Shown: piece after piece, positions 7,807 to 16,766 of the stretch
Layout of the letters: each line of letters starts with the position of its first letter
How positions within the stretch are numbered: the first letter of the stretch is position 1
DNA from: Streptomyces sp. ISL-43
GTDB lineage: Bacteria > Actinomycetota > Actinomycetes > Streptomycetales > Streptomycetaceae
Direction: 5' to 3'
NCBI RefSeq assembly: GCF_018614195.1
Contig: NZ_JAGGOT010000080.1
Span: 1-44,614, forward strand
Length of the DNA stretch: 44,614 nucleotides
Made by a program: the position numbers and the translations under genes
Notes under the pieces: generated by a model
The model's input: the letters and a program-made list of their open reading frames with translations, nothing else
Told to the model about the DNA's origin: nothing
The model's database searches: none

Positions 7807-9288
7807 ATGCCCGGTGTCCTGCTCGGCCGTTGGGCGGTCGTCACGGTGGCCTTGGCCGGCCTCGCCGTTCCCCTCTGCGCCGGGGGCGACCACGCCCGCC
7901 GGCACCCGGGCGCGGCCGCGCGGCCGGTGTACCTCGTCCCGCCCGCGGGCCACCAGAGCCGTGGTCAGGCCGTGCTCCGTTACGCGGCCCTGCCGACGCT
8001 CGCCGCCCCCAGCGTCGGCCTCCTGTCCAACACGACCGCCGCCGAAGGCGTTCCGGCGTCCCTCGCCAAGGGCGCGCGGTACATCGAGGGCAGCAACGTC
8101 CTGCGGCTGTCGACCGGCCGGTGGATGTACCTTCCCGCCGCCGCGACGTCCTCGGCCGTGGTCGCCCCCGGCCATCCGCCGGCACGGCAGCAGATCGAGA
8201 AGAGCCGCGCCTGGCTGGCCTCCGGCCGGGTCCCGGGCAGATCGCCCGCGCAGCGCGCGGCAGCCGGGCGGGCCCTCCTCGCCATGCGCGCGCTGCTCCG
8301 GCCGAACGGCGCCATGGCGGCGGGGTGGAGCTACGGCTGGCAGTACTCCTGGCCGCGCGACTCCGGCTTCGCCGCCGCCGCGTTCGCGCACACCGGCCAC
8401 GACGGCGAGGCCTACCGGATCCTGCGCCACAGCGCCGCGACCCAGCGCGAGGACGGCACCTGGGAGGCGCGGACGAAGCTCGACGGATCCGGGCCGCCCG
8501 ACGGCAGGCGATGGCAGCTGGACGCCAACGGCTGGGTCCCCTGGGCCACCTGGCAGTGGTACCGGACGGCCCCTGGGCCCACCCGCCGCGCCCGGCTGCT
8601 CACCCTCTACCCGATGATCCGCAAGGCGGCCGACCACGCGGCGGGCTCCCTGCGGGCCGACGGGCTGCCCCCGGCGTCCCCCGACTACTGGGAGCTGATG
8701 ACGCCCACCGCGAACATCGGCACGGCCGCGCCGCTGCTCGCCGGGCTCAACGCCGCCGCGGACCTCGCCCGCCAGGCGAACCGGCCGGACGACGCGGCGC
8801 GCTGGGGCCGGGCCGCCCGGCGGCTCTCCGCCGGGATCTCCGCGCGGTTCCGTCCCGAGGGCTACCAGCGCACCGCCGACGGACGGCACGGGCGCGACAG
8901 CGCGATCACGTTCATGGCGCCCCCCTTCAACGCGGCCCCCGCCGGCCTGGCCGGGGAGCTGGACGCCACGTACCGGGCGCTGCTCCTGCCCAATGGCGGA
9001 CTGACCCCCGGGAACGACCCCAAGGCGCCCTGGGGCGGAAACGCCTGGACGCCCAGTACCGCCTTCTTCGCCCTCGCGTGGGCGGGTACGGGCCAGCCGG
9101 CGAAGGCCGGTCAGGTCCTGGACTGGATCCTCTCCAAGAGGAACCCGCTCGGCGAGCTGCCGGAGAAGGTGGACAAGCAGGGCAGGCCCTCCTCGGTCGC
9201 GCCCCTCGCGTGGACGGGCTCGATCGCCGTCCTGTCCCTCGTGGCGCTCGACGGCCCGGTGCTTCCCACCCCGCCCCTGCGGCCTTAG
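7807..9288 (+). CDS. Secreted GH15-like (glucoamylase-type) hydrolase
   Basis: The protein (493 residues) starts with a signal peptide (positive GR, then a hydrophobic run to about residue 26 ending LCAGGDHA). Its (alpha/alpha)-barrel-like body carries the GH15-type landmarks GWQYSWPRDSGFAAAAF (around 179-195) and SPDYWE (around 296), where the acid is a likely catalytic residue. These enzymes release glucose from alpha-glucans or related sugars. GTG 7801 is in frame, but GGAGGGA (7794-7800) abuts it; ATG 7807 is spaced correctly. The ribosome site lies inside a perfect 14-bp palindrome (7787-7800), which could limit access to it. The gene ends 15 bases before a convergent lipoprotein gene. 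Confidence 0.75.
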   Translation: MPGVLLGRWAVVTVALAGLAVPLCAGGDHARRHPGAAARPVYLVPPAGHQSRGQAVLRYAALPTLAAPSVGLLSNTTAAEGVPASLAKGARYIEGSNVLRLSTGRWMYLPAAATSSAVVAPGHPPARQQIEKSRAWLASGRVPGRSPAQRAAAGRALLAMRALLRPNGAMAAGWSYGWQYSWPRDSGFAAAAFAHTGHDGEAYRILRHSAATQREDGTWEARTKLDGSGPPDGRRWQLDANGWVPWATWQWYRTAPGPTRRARLLTLYPMIRKAADHAAGSLRADGLPPASPDYWELMTPTANIGTAAPLLAGLNAAADLARQANRPDDAARWGRAARRLSAGISARFRPEGYQRTADGRHGRDSAITFMAPPFNAAPAGLAGELDATYRALLLPNGGLTPGNDPKAPWGGNAWTPSTAFFALAWAGTGQPAKAGQVLDWILSKRNPLGELPEKVDKQGRPSSVAPLAWTGSIAVLSLVALDGPVLPTPPLRP

Positions 9289-9303
9289 CGCGCAGGGCAA
9301 GGC

Positions 9304-9822
9304 TCAGACGGGCTCCGTCCCGTCGCCAGGCGGCGGCGCGGTGCGGAGCCGCTCCAGCGCGGCCAGGAGGTGGCGGTAGGCGAGCCTTTCGGCCGCCACC
9401 GCCCGCCCGAGGGGGAGGTGGTGCGGATCACGGCGTGACCGGGCCTGCGCCGCGGCGGCGAGGCGGAGCTCCCTCGCCCGGGCCACCTCGGCCCTGGCCT
9501 CGACGTACGCGTCGTCGAGGAGCCGGTGGTCGAGTACCTGGGCGAAGGCGCGCTCCTCCACGGCGTCGAGCCGGTCGAGGCCGGCGGCGCAGCTCGCGGG
9601 GGACGTCCCGGCACAGCCGTCCTCCAGGGCCCGGGACAGGGATCCCAGGGTCGCACCGAGCTCCGGGTACCCCCAGACCGGCGCGGCGTCGTTCCTGCAC
9701 CCGGTGGCGAGGAACACCAGCACGGCGACGGAGGCCATGGCGCGGACCGTTCCCGGAGCCGGGCGCCCGCGCACGGCGCGGCAGGGGGAGGGAGCTTCCC
9801 GCACGGTGGAGCAAGGGGTCAT
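9304..9822 (-). CDS. Small putative lipoprotein
   Basis: The 172-residue product has an Arg-rich N-terminus, a short hydrophobic segment (MASVAVLVFLATGC) and a lipobox-like LATGC, so Cys about 42 may be lipidated. The rest is helical and charged (LDRLDAVEERAFAQVL; AYVEARAEVARARELRLAAAA), with one extra Cys pair. I do not recognise a family. The start at 9822 is preferred because it supplies the positive n-region; the ribosome site is poor. It may form an operon with the deacetylase gene upstream on the same strand (89-bp gap). Confidence 0.55.
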   Translation of the reverse strand: MTPCSTVREAPSPCRAVRGRPAPGTVRAMASVAVLVFLATGCRNDAAPVWGYPELGATLGSLSRALEDGCAGTSPASCAAGLDRLDAVEERAFAQVLDHRLLDDAYVEARAEVARARELRLAAAAQARSRRDPHHLPLGRAVAAERLAYRHLLAALERLRTAPPPGDGTEPV

Positions 9823-9911
9823 GGGAGCCCCGATCGCCGGTGGTCAGGTGGGTCGGGCGCCGGCCTCGGCCGGGCCCCGACGTGGTGCGTAGCCATCGTG
9901 GCCCGCACCGG

Positions 9912-12038
9912 TCAGCGCTGCCACCCGGAGTCCGCGCGCCCGGCCTGCGCGAGGGTCGGGGGCTGGACCGCCCGGTGCCACGGGGAGGAGGGCGGGCGGC
10001 TGCCGGACGGCTCGGATCCGGCCGGGGGAGCCGTCGTGACGTGCAGCCCGGCGTCCAGGCCGAGGGCCGCGGCGACGGCCGTGCCGTCCGGCTCGGTCAC
10101 GGCTGCCGGTGCGCCCGTATAGAGCATCTGGGACTCGTACCAGGACGGCGCACCGTCGGGGCCGGACACGCCGACCGTGCCGGTGCCCGCGCGCCCCGCG
10201 AGCAGGTGGCCCGCGACGCCGACGGCGCCGTAGCCGCCCTCGCCGCCCGTCTCGGTGACCGGGGAGAAGGCCGGCGCGGTTCCGCCCGCGGTGGCCAGGG
10301 TCGTAGCGACGGTGCCCGTGCCGGGGCGGCGGAAGTACAGGCGGACGCCGTCGCCCTGCGAGCCCGTCGAGAGCGGACCGGTGGTCGCCGGCAGCCCGGT
10401 CGGGAAGGGGCCGCCGACCGGGGCGTCCGGGGCCGGCTGGACCCAGGCCAGCACGCTCTTCGCCGTGGCCGCGAACACGTGCCGCCGCCCCGCCGCATCG
10501 GTCGCGGTGACCGGGTCGCCCTGCAGGCCGGCGCCGCCCAGGGCCTGCCACGCGCCGAAGGCGCCGTCGGGGGTGGCCTGGGCGCGGGCGCGCAGGGTGC
10601 GCCGGGAATCGCGTACGTAGACGGTCGCCCGGCCCGTGCGGTCCAAGGCGACGGACGGCGCGCTGATCGCCGAGGTGCCGGATATGTCGTCCGTGTCCGG
10701 GGTGCCCAGCGACTGCCACGGGCCGAAGGGGCCGTCGGGAGCGGCCTGGACGGCGTACACGAGCTCGCGCCCGTACTTCTGGGGCGTGGTGCCCAGGGTG
10801 GTGCGGGTGGCGAAGACCGAGATCCGGCCGTCGGGGAGCCGGACCGCCGTCGCACCCGCGTCGATCCCGGAACCGGGGAGGAACTCGGGCCCCTGCCAGG
10901 TGGCCTCGGGGCCGCCGCGCGACCAGTACGCCATCCGGCCGTCCAGGACCGCGAAGGCCCACAGCCGGCCGGCGACGCCCTCGGTCATCCAGGAGGTGCC
11001 CTCGCCCCGGCTGTAGCGGATGGTCTGGCTCCATCCGGCGCCGGTGGGCCGGGTGGCGGTCTTGCGGTCGCCGCAGCCGGCGGGGCTGCCGCACCAGTCC
11101 TGGTGGTCCGTCCAGGCGTAGGTCTTGAGGTAGCCGAGCTTCTCCTCGGCCGCCTGCGGGTCGAGCGTCGGGGGCAGGGCGCTGTTGGGATAGCTCACGT
11201 AGTTCTGGACCGAGAAGTGCGGCCGGTCCGCGGACTTCGCGTAGCGCTCGGCCGCGGCCTGCACGAAGCGGGCGCCGTACATGTGGTCCTGGTGGTCGAA
11301 GAAGGCGCCGCCGCCCTGCGACCGGCCGGGCGTCGGGTCCTGCGTGCGTATCGTCGTGGGCCGGTACATCGCGAAGACCTCCGCGATGGCCTCGACGGCC
11401 TGCTCCCTGGTGTACGAGAACGAGGGCTTGACCGGCGACCCGGAGGCCAGCTGGGCGCCCAGGGCGGAGACCCTGCCGTCCCACAGGCCACGGAGGCTGT
11501 CCGGATTGTCGCCGGAGATGCTGCGGGCCTCGCGCAGCTGCATCCACACCAGGTTGACCTCGGGCCTGGCGACGAGGACGTCCAGCTCGACGCTTCCCCC
11601 GCCGACGGTGGGTATGGACTTGCGCTGCCAGGCGCTGGTGCGGTTGCCGGTGGCCATCTGCGCGTAGGCGGCCCGTATGCCGTTCTGCCGGGCCTCCGCG
11701 TAGGCGGCGTGGTCGGCGGGCCCGGCCGGGTCCTCCAGGTGCGGGCTGTGGGCCTCGTTCCTGCCGTCGGACTCGCCGGAGGTCAGGTAGACGGTGGCGA
11801 CCTCGACGCCCGTCGATATGGAGCGGCTCAGGTCGGGGTTCATGAAGAAGAGGTCGTCGTCGGGATGTGCGACGACCTGGAGGACCGTGCCCTCGGTCAC
11901 ACTCGGGCGCACGACCGCCTCGGGGGTCGCCGGCGCCTGGGCGTTTCCGTGTCCGTAGGCCCAGGTCGTCACCCCGGCGCCGCCGACGGCGAGCGTGGCG
12001 AGCAGGGCCGCGAGGCGGGTGCGGCTGGCCAGGGACAT
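9912..12038 (-). CDS. Secreted PIG-L family deacetylase with C-terminal repeat domain
   Basis: The protein (708 residues) opens with a signal-anchor segment (residues 8-28). The PIG-L/LmbE deacetylase domain has the zinc motif AHPDDD at 57-62 and the second metal site around FFDHQDHMYG (about 220-230). Such enzymes remove acetyl groups from N-acetylglucosaminyl substrates. From about residue 330 the chain consists of repeated beta units with GAWQSLG, GAFGAWQALG, VSVFATRTTLG and similar words, like a PLL-type beta-propeller or sugar-binding module. ATG 12038 follows AAGG at good spacing; an upstream in-frame start at 12110 lacks support. A strikingly AT-rich stretch lies about 130-200 bases upstream. 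Confidence 0.8.
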   Translation of the reverse strand: MSLASRTRLAALLATLAVGGAGVTTWAYGHGNAQAPATPEAVVRPSVTEGTVLQVVAHPDDDLFFMNPDLSRSISTGVEVATVYLTSGESDGRNEAHSPHLEDPAGPADHAAYAEARQNGIRAAYAQMATGNRTSAWQRKSIPTVGGGSVELDVLVARPEVNLVWMQLREARSISGDNPDSLRGLWDGRVSALGAQLASGSPVKPSFSYTREQAVEAIAEVFAMYRPTTIRTQDPTPGRSQGGGAFFDHQDHMYGARFVQAAAERYAKSADRPHFSVQNYVSYPNSALPPTLDPQAAEEKLGYLKTYAWTDHQDWCGSPAGCGDRKTATRPTGAGWSQTIRYSRGEGTSWMTEGVAGRLWAFAVLDGRMAYWSRGGPEATWQGPEFLPGSGIDAGATAVRLPDGRISVFATRTTLGTTPQKYGRELVYAVQAAPDGPFGPWQSLGTPDTDDISGTSAISAPSVALDRTGRATVYVRDSRRTLRARAQATPDGAFGAWQALGGAGLQGDPVTATDAAGRRHVFAATAKSVLAWVQPAPDAPVGGPFPTGLPATTGPLSTGSQGDGVRLYFRRPGTGTVATTLATAGGTAPAFSPVTETGGEGGYGAVGVAGHLLAGRAGTGTVGVSGPDGAPSWYESQMLYTGAPAAVTEPDGTAVAAALGLDAGLHVTTAPPAGSEPSGSRPPSSPWHRAVQPPTLAQAGRADSGWQR

Positions 12039-12164
12039 CTGCAACGCCTTGAGGATCGGTCCGGTGCGGAATTCCGCCGAGGGGGTGGGTCGGTGCCCCG
12101 ATGGCCCCACCGCTTCCGGAGACGACCGGGCCCGATTATGCCTCGCGCGATTGCGACTGACACA

Positions 12165-12240
12165 CCCTCAAGAGGTGTATGCGGTAAACCAAGTTGAATG
12201 CGGCATATGGTCTATATGTCTTATTTTGTATTACTTGGCC
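12165..12240. other. AT-rich patch upstream of the deacetylase gene
   Basis: This part of the 325-bp gap between the deacetylase start and the serine hydrolase stop is far richer in A and T than anything nearby (it includes GGCATATGG, TCTATATG, TTATTTTGTATTA). It probably holds the deacetylase promoter region and may be a nucleoid-protein (Lsr2-type) binding site. No gene is visible in it. Confidence 0.35.
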
Positions 12241-12289
12241 GAGTCGATCGGGAGACGGCACCCGCCACCCGGGATGTGGCCCGAACGGC

Positions 12290-12334
12290 CCCGCTGCCGC
12301 GCACGGTGAAGTCGGTCACATGCGCGGCAGCGGG
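12290..12334 (-). terminator. Strong terminator hairpin for the serine hydrolase gene
   Basis: CCCGCTGCCGCGCA (12290-12303) and TGCGCGGCAGCGGG (12321-12334) are perfect 14-bp arms. The loop holds a further GTGA/TCAC pair. It starts 30 bases past the serine hydrolase stop (12364, minus strand). No T-tract follows, as is common in Streptomyces. Confidence 0.7.
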
Positions 12335-12363
12335 TGCGGTCCGTCATTCCGTAATGCCGCTTC

Positions 12364-13647
12364 CTACCGCTTCGAGGTCTGCGAGCCGCTCTCCCCCTGG
12401 GCGTTCGCGTCGCCGCACATCGCCTGCCCGTAGAGCCTCTCCAGCGCGCCGTCGATGGGGTGGGGCTGCGGATTTCCCGAGGAGTCCGGCTTGTTCCACC
12501 TCTGGAGGTTGACCGCGACGGACATCTGGCGCTTGCCGTCGGCCCGGGTCAGGGACAGGGTGCCGGCTCCCCAGGCCGATCCGTCGTGGCCCCAGAAGGT
12601 GCCGCAACCCTCGATGTCGACCCTGTGCAGACCGAGGCCGTACTCGATCGTCGTGCCGTCCAGGCCGCGGAAGACCGGGAGCGTGCGCTGCATCTGCGCC
12701 AGCGACGACGGGTTGACTATCTTGCCGTCGAGCAGCTTGGCGTAGAACCGGTTGAGGTCCTCCATGGTCGAGACCAGAGCGGCCGACGGCCCCACCCAGG
12801 ACATGTTGTAGACGCTGTAGTCGCGCGGCGGGTCGATCAAGCCGTAGAACGCCTCGTACAACCGCGAGTGCGGTCCCTTGATGCGGGGCCCGGTCGGGAA
12901 CTCGGTGTGCCGGAGCCCGGCACGCTCGATGACGTTGCGGGTGATGTACTTCTCCGCCGTGGTACCGGTCACGTGCTCCAGGAGTTGGCCGAGGAGCAGG
13001 TAGTTGGTGTTGGAGTACACCCCCGTCGGGCCTCCGGGCTCGCCGACGGGAGGCGCCGTGAGCCCCATCTCGATCAGCTCGGCCGGACGGAATTCCGTGA
13101 ACCGGTTGTCGTCCAGGCTCTTCGTCGACATGTCCGGCAGGGAGGGGAACCCCTGGAGGGACGGGAAGGCGTAGGGGAGGTAGTCGGGGATGCCGCTGGT
13201 GTGGTTGAGCAGCATCCGCACCGTGATCTTCCTGCCGCGCTCTCCCGGCACCAGCTCCGGCAGGTAGTCGCCGATCGGCGCGTCGAGTCCGATCCGGCCC
13301 CGCTCGACCTGCTGCATGACCGCGGCGGCGGTGAAGGTCTTGGTGACGCTGCCGACACGATGGCGCATGTCGGGAGTGACGGGGCGGCCGGTCGCGACAT
13401 CGGCGACCCCCGAAGCGCCGCGCCACGTCCGGCCGGTATCGCGCACCTCTGCGTACACCCCCGGCATCCCCGCGCGGTGGACATCGTCCGCGGCGGAGTC
13501 CAGCTCCGCGGGATCGAAACGGGCCGACGGGCTCGCGCCGGCGGCCGACACGTCCCTCGTCCCGTCCGGGGCGGGAGCCGCCGCCGCCGTGCCCGCGCAC
13601 ACGCTCAGCGCGGCCGCGCTTGCGCAAATCGCCAGTCGGATCCTCAT
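12364..13647 (-). CDS. Secreted serine hydrolase (S12, beta-lactamase/DD-peptidase type)
   Basis: The 427-residue product carries a clear Sec signal (MRIRLAICAS to AAAAPAP). All three active-site motifs of the class C beta-lactamase/D-alanyl-D-alanine carboxypeptidase family are present: SVTK (S100, K103), YSN (Y211, N213) and HDG (H354-G356). It should act outside the membrane on D-Ala peptides, esters or amides; a true beta-lactam role cannot be inferred. AAAGGA lies 9 bases before ATG 13647. It follows the HSL-type hydrolase gene on the same strand after 74 bases, so both may be transcribed together. Confidence 0.9.
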   Translation of the reverse strand: MRIRLAICASAAALSVCAGTAAAAPAPDGTRDVSAAGASPSARFDPAELDSAADDVHRAGMPGVYAEVRDTGRTWRGASGVADVATGRPVTPDMRHRVGSVTKTFTAAAVMQQVERGRIGLDAPIGDYLPELVPGERGRKITVRMLLNHTSGIPDYLPYAFPSLQGFPSLPDMSTKSLDDNRFTEFRPAELIEMGLTAPPVGEPGGPTGVYSNTNYLLLGQLLEHVTGTTAEKYITRNVIERAGLRHTEFPTGPRIKGPHSRLYEAFYGLIDPPRDYSVYNMSWVGPSAALVSTMEDLNRFYAKLLDGKIVNPSSLAQMQRTLPVFRGLDGTTIEYGLGLHRVDIEGCGTFWGHDGSAWGAGTLSLTRADGKRQMSVAVNLQRWNKPDSSGNPQPHPIDGALERLYGQAMCGDANAQGESGSQTSKR

Positions 13648-13721
13648 GACATCCGTCCTTTCATGATCAATGTGTACAACGGGCAACGGGGGCTCTCGCC
13701 GTGCTGTGCGACGTCCACGGC

Positions 13722-14618
13722 TCACCCGGCCAGGGCGCGGCGCAGGGTGGCGCCGAGTTCTGCGTTCTGCCGCTGCGAGACCTCGGCGGACAGCAGCGCC
13801 TGCGATCCGTGGAAGGTGCCGGCCCATTGGTGGAGCTCGACCGACACGCCCGCCCGCATCAGCCGCAGCGCGTACTCGATGCCCTCGTCGCGGTTCGGAC
13901 AGAACTCCGCGGTGGCGATGTAGGCCGGTGGCAGGCCGGAAAGGTCGGCGGCCCGCGCGGGGGCGGCGTACGGTGTCGCGGGCTGCGAGCCCAGGTAGGC
14001 CCGCCACGCCGCGGAGAGCTTGTCGCGGTCGAACCACGGCGTGTCGGTGAAGTTCCGTGCCGACCACGTCTCCTGCCGGTCGTCCAGCCCCGGCTGGTTG
14101 AGCAGCTGGAAGTGGATCGCCGGCCCCTGCCGGTCGCGGGCCCGCAACGACACCGCTGCCGCGAGGTTCGCGCCGGCACTGTGCCCTCCGACCGCGATCC
14201 GCGCCGGGTCGATGCCGAGTTCGCCGGCGTGCTCGGCCGTCCAGGCCAGTACGGCGTAGGCGTCGTCCAGGGCGGCCGGGAAGGGGTGCTCCGGCGCCAG
14301 CCGGTAGCCCACCGAGATCACCGCCGCCCCGGAGAGGTCCGCGATCCGGGCGGCCCACGGATGTTCGGTGTCCAGGTCGCCGAAGACCCCGCCGCCGCCG
14401 TGCAGCCAGACGATGGCGCCCTGCGCCTGGTGCGGTCGATAGACCCGCACCGGCACGTCCGGATCGGCGGACACCGTGCGGTCCTCGATCTCCATGTCCG
14501 AGGTGTCCGGCGCGGGCGCCGCGGCGGCCCGCTCGGCGAAGGTCTTGCGCGAGGCGACCGGGTCGTCCAGGTCGAGTTGAGGGAGGAACGGGATGAACGC
14601 TTCGAGTTCGGGATCCAT
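13722..14618 (-). CDS. HSL-type alpha/beta hydrolase (intact)
   Basis: The 298-residue product has the full set of HSL esterase motifs: oxyanion HGGGG (73-77), the YRLAPEHPFP segment, nucleophile elbow GGHSAGAN (Ser147), acid near NRDEG and catalytic His in TFHG. It should hydrolyse short to medium acyl esters in the cytoplasm. ATG 14618 follows AGGA by 8 bases. The PucR-type regulator at 14727 is divergent with a 108-bp gap and probably controls it. This gene is a useful intact reference for the deleted relative at 80-853. Confidence 0.9.
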   Translation of the reverse strand: MDPELEAFIPFLPQLDLDDPVASRKTFAERAAAAPAPDTSDMEIEDRTVSADPDVPVRVYRPHQAQGAIVWLHGGGGVFGDLDTEHPWAARIADLSGAAVISVGYRLAPEHPFPAALDDAYAVLAWTAEHAGELGIDPARIAVGGHSAGANLAAAVSLRARDRQGPAIHFQLLNQPGLDDRQETWSARNFTDTPWFDRDKLSAAWRAYLGSQPATPYAAPARAADLSGLPPAYIATAEFCPNRDEGIEYALRLMRAGVSVELHQWAGTFHGSQALLSAEVSQRQNAELGATLRRALAG

Positions 14619-14726
14619 GACGACCATCCTCACGGTCGCCATCCAGGGGGTCATCCGCCATCCGTCGCGCATCCCGCCCCGATCCCGCGACGGTCGGCGC
14701 ACTCCTGTCCTCCTATCCTTACTGCC

Positions 14727-15815
14727 ATGGAGGCACTGGCCGTACGGCTGTCGGGACTTGATCCGTACGTGGACGGTGCGATCCGCGTCATCGCGTTCTA
14801 CGACACCCTGATGCGCCGGCGGGTGGACCTCCCGGCGCTCGCACGGGTCTCGGCGGGCCTGGCGGAGTGCGTGGCGGGGCTTCGGCTCCACGGCACGGGC
14901 CGGGTCATCCGCTTCGCGCCCGATGGCAGGCCGGCGCCCGACCCTCCGTCACCCGCGTCCACCACGGTGGCGATCACGCTCGACGAGGAGGAGATCGGCA
15001 CGGTGTGGCTGGAACGTCCCGGCCCGGGACGGGAACGTCCTGGCGCGGGAGTGGAACGCCCCGGGCCGCCGAGTCCGCTCGATGAAGTGCTGCTGGACCG
15101 GCTCGCCATAGCCGCCGCGGCCGTCGCCGAGCGGTACGGCCCGACCCGCACCACCATGGCCGACCCGGCCCTCGTGGAACTGGCGATCAGCGCCGACAGC
15201 GACGAGGCCTCCAGAGCCCGGGCGTTGCGGCTCCTGGGTTTCGCCGCCGTCCTGCCGGTCCGCGTGGTCGCCGTACGCTCCTCGATCCAACTACCGCTCC
15301 CGCTCGACCAGATAGGCGCACTGGTCTGCCCGGCGGGCATGGTCAAGGCGGCACCGCTCGCCGACGTCGGCGTCCTCCTGGCCACCACCATCGACCCCGC
15401 CCGGATTCCGGCAGGCGTCCGGGCGGGCATCGGCGCCGCCGAGACCCCCGACAGATCCTGGCGACAGGCCCGCACCGCCCTGCGCTTCACCGGCCCGCGC
15501 GAACCCGTCGTCCGCTACGTCGACTTGGGCGCGCTGGCGCTGCTGGCCGAGGTGCCCGAGGACATCTCACGCGACAACGCCGACGTGGCCGCCATCGCCA
15601 AAATCGCCGGCAGCGCCGAAGACATGGAGACCCTGGACATCTACTGCGCCACCGGCTCCCTGCGCCGTGCCGCCGACCTCCTCCACCTGCACCACAGCAG
15701 CGTCGCCCGCCGCATCGACCAGATCGCCAAGACCCTGGGCATCGAACTCGCCGAACCCACCGGCCTGATGAGGGCCAGGCTCGCCCTCACCGCATGGCGG
15801 CTACTCGCCGATTGA
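14727..15815 (+). CDS. PucR/CdaR-type transcriptional regulator
   Basis: The protein (362 residues) ends with a PucR-type helix-turn-helix (about 315-352: LDIYCATGSLRRAADLLHLH, then SSVARRIDQIAKTLG). The N-terminal two thirds resemble a GAF-like/GGDEF-like sensory region with no recognisable metal or ligand site. A small Pro/Gly/Arg-rich insert near residue 95-115 repeats ERPG three times. It faces the esterase gene across 108 bp and is its likely regulator. Start ATG 14727. Confidence 0.8.
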   Translation: MEALAVRLSGLDPYVDGAIRVIAFYDTLMRRRVDLPALARVSAGLAECVAGLRLHGTGRVIRFAPDGRPAPDPPSPASTTVAITLDEEEIGTVWLERPGPGRERPGAGVERPGPPSPLDEVLLDRLAIAAAAVAERYGPTRTTMADPALVELAISADSDEASRARALRLLGFAAVLPVRVVAVRSSIQLPLPLDQIGALVCPAGMVKAAPLADVGVLLATTIDPARIPAGVRAGIGAAETPDRSWRQARTALRFTGPREPVVRYVDLGALALLAEVPEDISRDNADVAAIAKIAGSAEDMETLDIYCATGSLRRAADLLHLHHSSVARRIDQIAKTLGIELAEPTGLMRARLALTAWRLLAD

Positions 15816-15920
15816 GGAGATCCACGCGCGCCACGGGGGCGAGGACTCGGCAGGACTCGGGTTGCCGCTGGTCGTCTTCCTGGAGGAGGCCGGGCTTGCG
15901 ACTCTGCGCCGGTCGCGGGG

Positions 15921-16340
15921 TCACGCCTGCTTCTCGGCGTCGATTTCCGCGATCAGACCCTCGATGAGGCCCTTGATCTCGTCGCGGATGGGGCGGACGG
16001 CCTCGATGCCCTGGCCGGCCGGGTCCTCCAGCTGCCAGTCGAGGTAGGTCTTGCCGGGGAAGTACGGGCAGGCGTCGCCACAGCCCATGGTGATGATGTA
16101 GTCGCAGGCCTGGGCCGCCTCAGGGGTGAGGACCTTCGGCTGCTGGTCTGAGATGTCGATGCCCAGCTCCGTCATGGCGGCGACGGCCGAAGGGTTGACC
16201 TGGTCACCGGGTACCGAGCCGGCGGAACGAACCTCGACGCGGTCGCCGGCGAGGTGACGCAGGAACCCGGCCGTCATCTGGGAGCGGCCCGCGTTGTGGA
16301 CGCAGACGAACAGGACGGAGGAGGCGGGAGCGGAGAACAT
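15921..16340 (-). CDS. arsC: Arsenate reductase, low-molecular-weight phosphatase type
   Basis: The 139-residue enzyme reduces arsenate to arsenite in the cytoplasm. The P-loop CVHNAGRS gives C13 and R19, D106 lies in the LEDPAG loop, and GCGDACPYFPGK supplies C87 and C91. The sequence resembles actinobacterial ArsC enzymes that work with mycothiol and mycoredoxin, but the reductant cannot be proven from sequence. GGGAAG precedes ATG 16340. It is divergent from the broken arsR at 16419 and shares its control region. Confidence 0.9.
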   Translation of the reverse strand: MFSAPASSVLFVCVHNAGRSQMTAGFLRHLAGDRVEVRSAGSVPGDQVNPSAVAAMTELGIDISDQQPKVLTPEAAQACDYIITMGCGDACPYFPGKTYLDWQLEDPAGQGIEAVRPIRDEIKGLIEGLIAEIDAEKQA

Positions 16341-16386
16341 CTGTTCTTCCCGTTCAAAGGAGCCAGTGAGGTCAGCTCAGACTGGT

Positions 16387-16402
16387 ATCAGCCCCAGCTG
16401 AT
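16387..16402. promoter_or_regulatory. Candidate ArsR operator between arsC and arsR1
   Basis: ATCAG-N6-CTGAT (16387-16402) is a perfect inverted repeat in the 78-bp gap between the divergent arsC and arsR1. ArsR/SmtB regulators commonly bind ATCAA-N6-TTGAT-like sites. Since arsR1 is broken, control may now fall to arsR2. Confidence 0.45.
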
Positions 16403-16418
16403 GTGAAAGTATCAGCAC

Positions 16419-16732
16419 ATGATGACGTCAGTCGACACTGAACTGATCCGAGTCCTGGCCGACCCCCTCAGGCTTCGGATCGTGACCCTGCTCTCCGCGA
16501 GACGCTGTGCACCACGCACCTCGTGGAGGAGACCGGTGCCAAGCAGACCAACCTCTCCAACCACCTGAAGGTGCTCAGAGAAGCCGGGGTGGTGGAGACG
16601 GAACCGTGCGGCCGTTTCGTCTACTACAAGCTCCGCCCGGAAGCCATCGAGGCCATGGCCGGTCAGTTCGCCGACCTCGCTCGGACCGCGCGCGCCACCG
16701 CCGAAGCGAACCTCAAGCGGTCCTGCCCGTAG
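16419..16732 (+). pseudogene. arsR: ArsR-family repressor, frameshifted (arsR1)
   Basis: The N-terminus MMTSVDTELIRVLADPLRLRIV and the later part (TLCTTHLVEETGAKQTN, SNHLKVLREAGVVETEPCG, RFVYYKLRPEAIEAM) together make a typical ArsR winged-helix repressor. They lie in different frames. One base is missing near 16497-16501, where TCCGCGAGACG should read as Ser-Ala-Glu-Thr. The original frame stops at 16566-16568 after 49 residues, so no DNA-binding helix is made. It could be a real mutation or a sequencing error. The gene led an operon with the aquaporin gene 34 bases downstream. Confidence 0.8.
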
Positions 16733-16766
16733 CTCGCCTTCCCCCTCACCTGCCCGAGGAGAACCG

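Noticed and set aside
7626..12197. Very long plus-strand open frame (over 1500 codons)
   Set aside because: It is opposite or out of frame to the GH15-like, lipoprotein and deacetylase genes, is Arg/Pro/Gly-rich, and has no domain. It is a GC-bias shadow.
12344..13627. Alternative minus-strand frame of 427 codons over the serine hydrolase
   Set aside because: It has the same length as the real gene by coincidence but no motifs; the S12 motifs are all in the frame ending at 12364.
15000..15065. Direct DNA repeat as a mobile or regulatory repeat
   Set aside because: Three short ERPG-coding units inside the PucR-type gene are better explained as a low-complexity protein linker.
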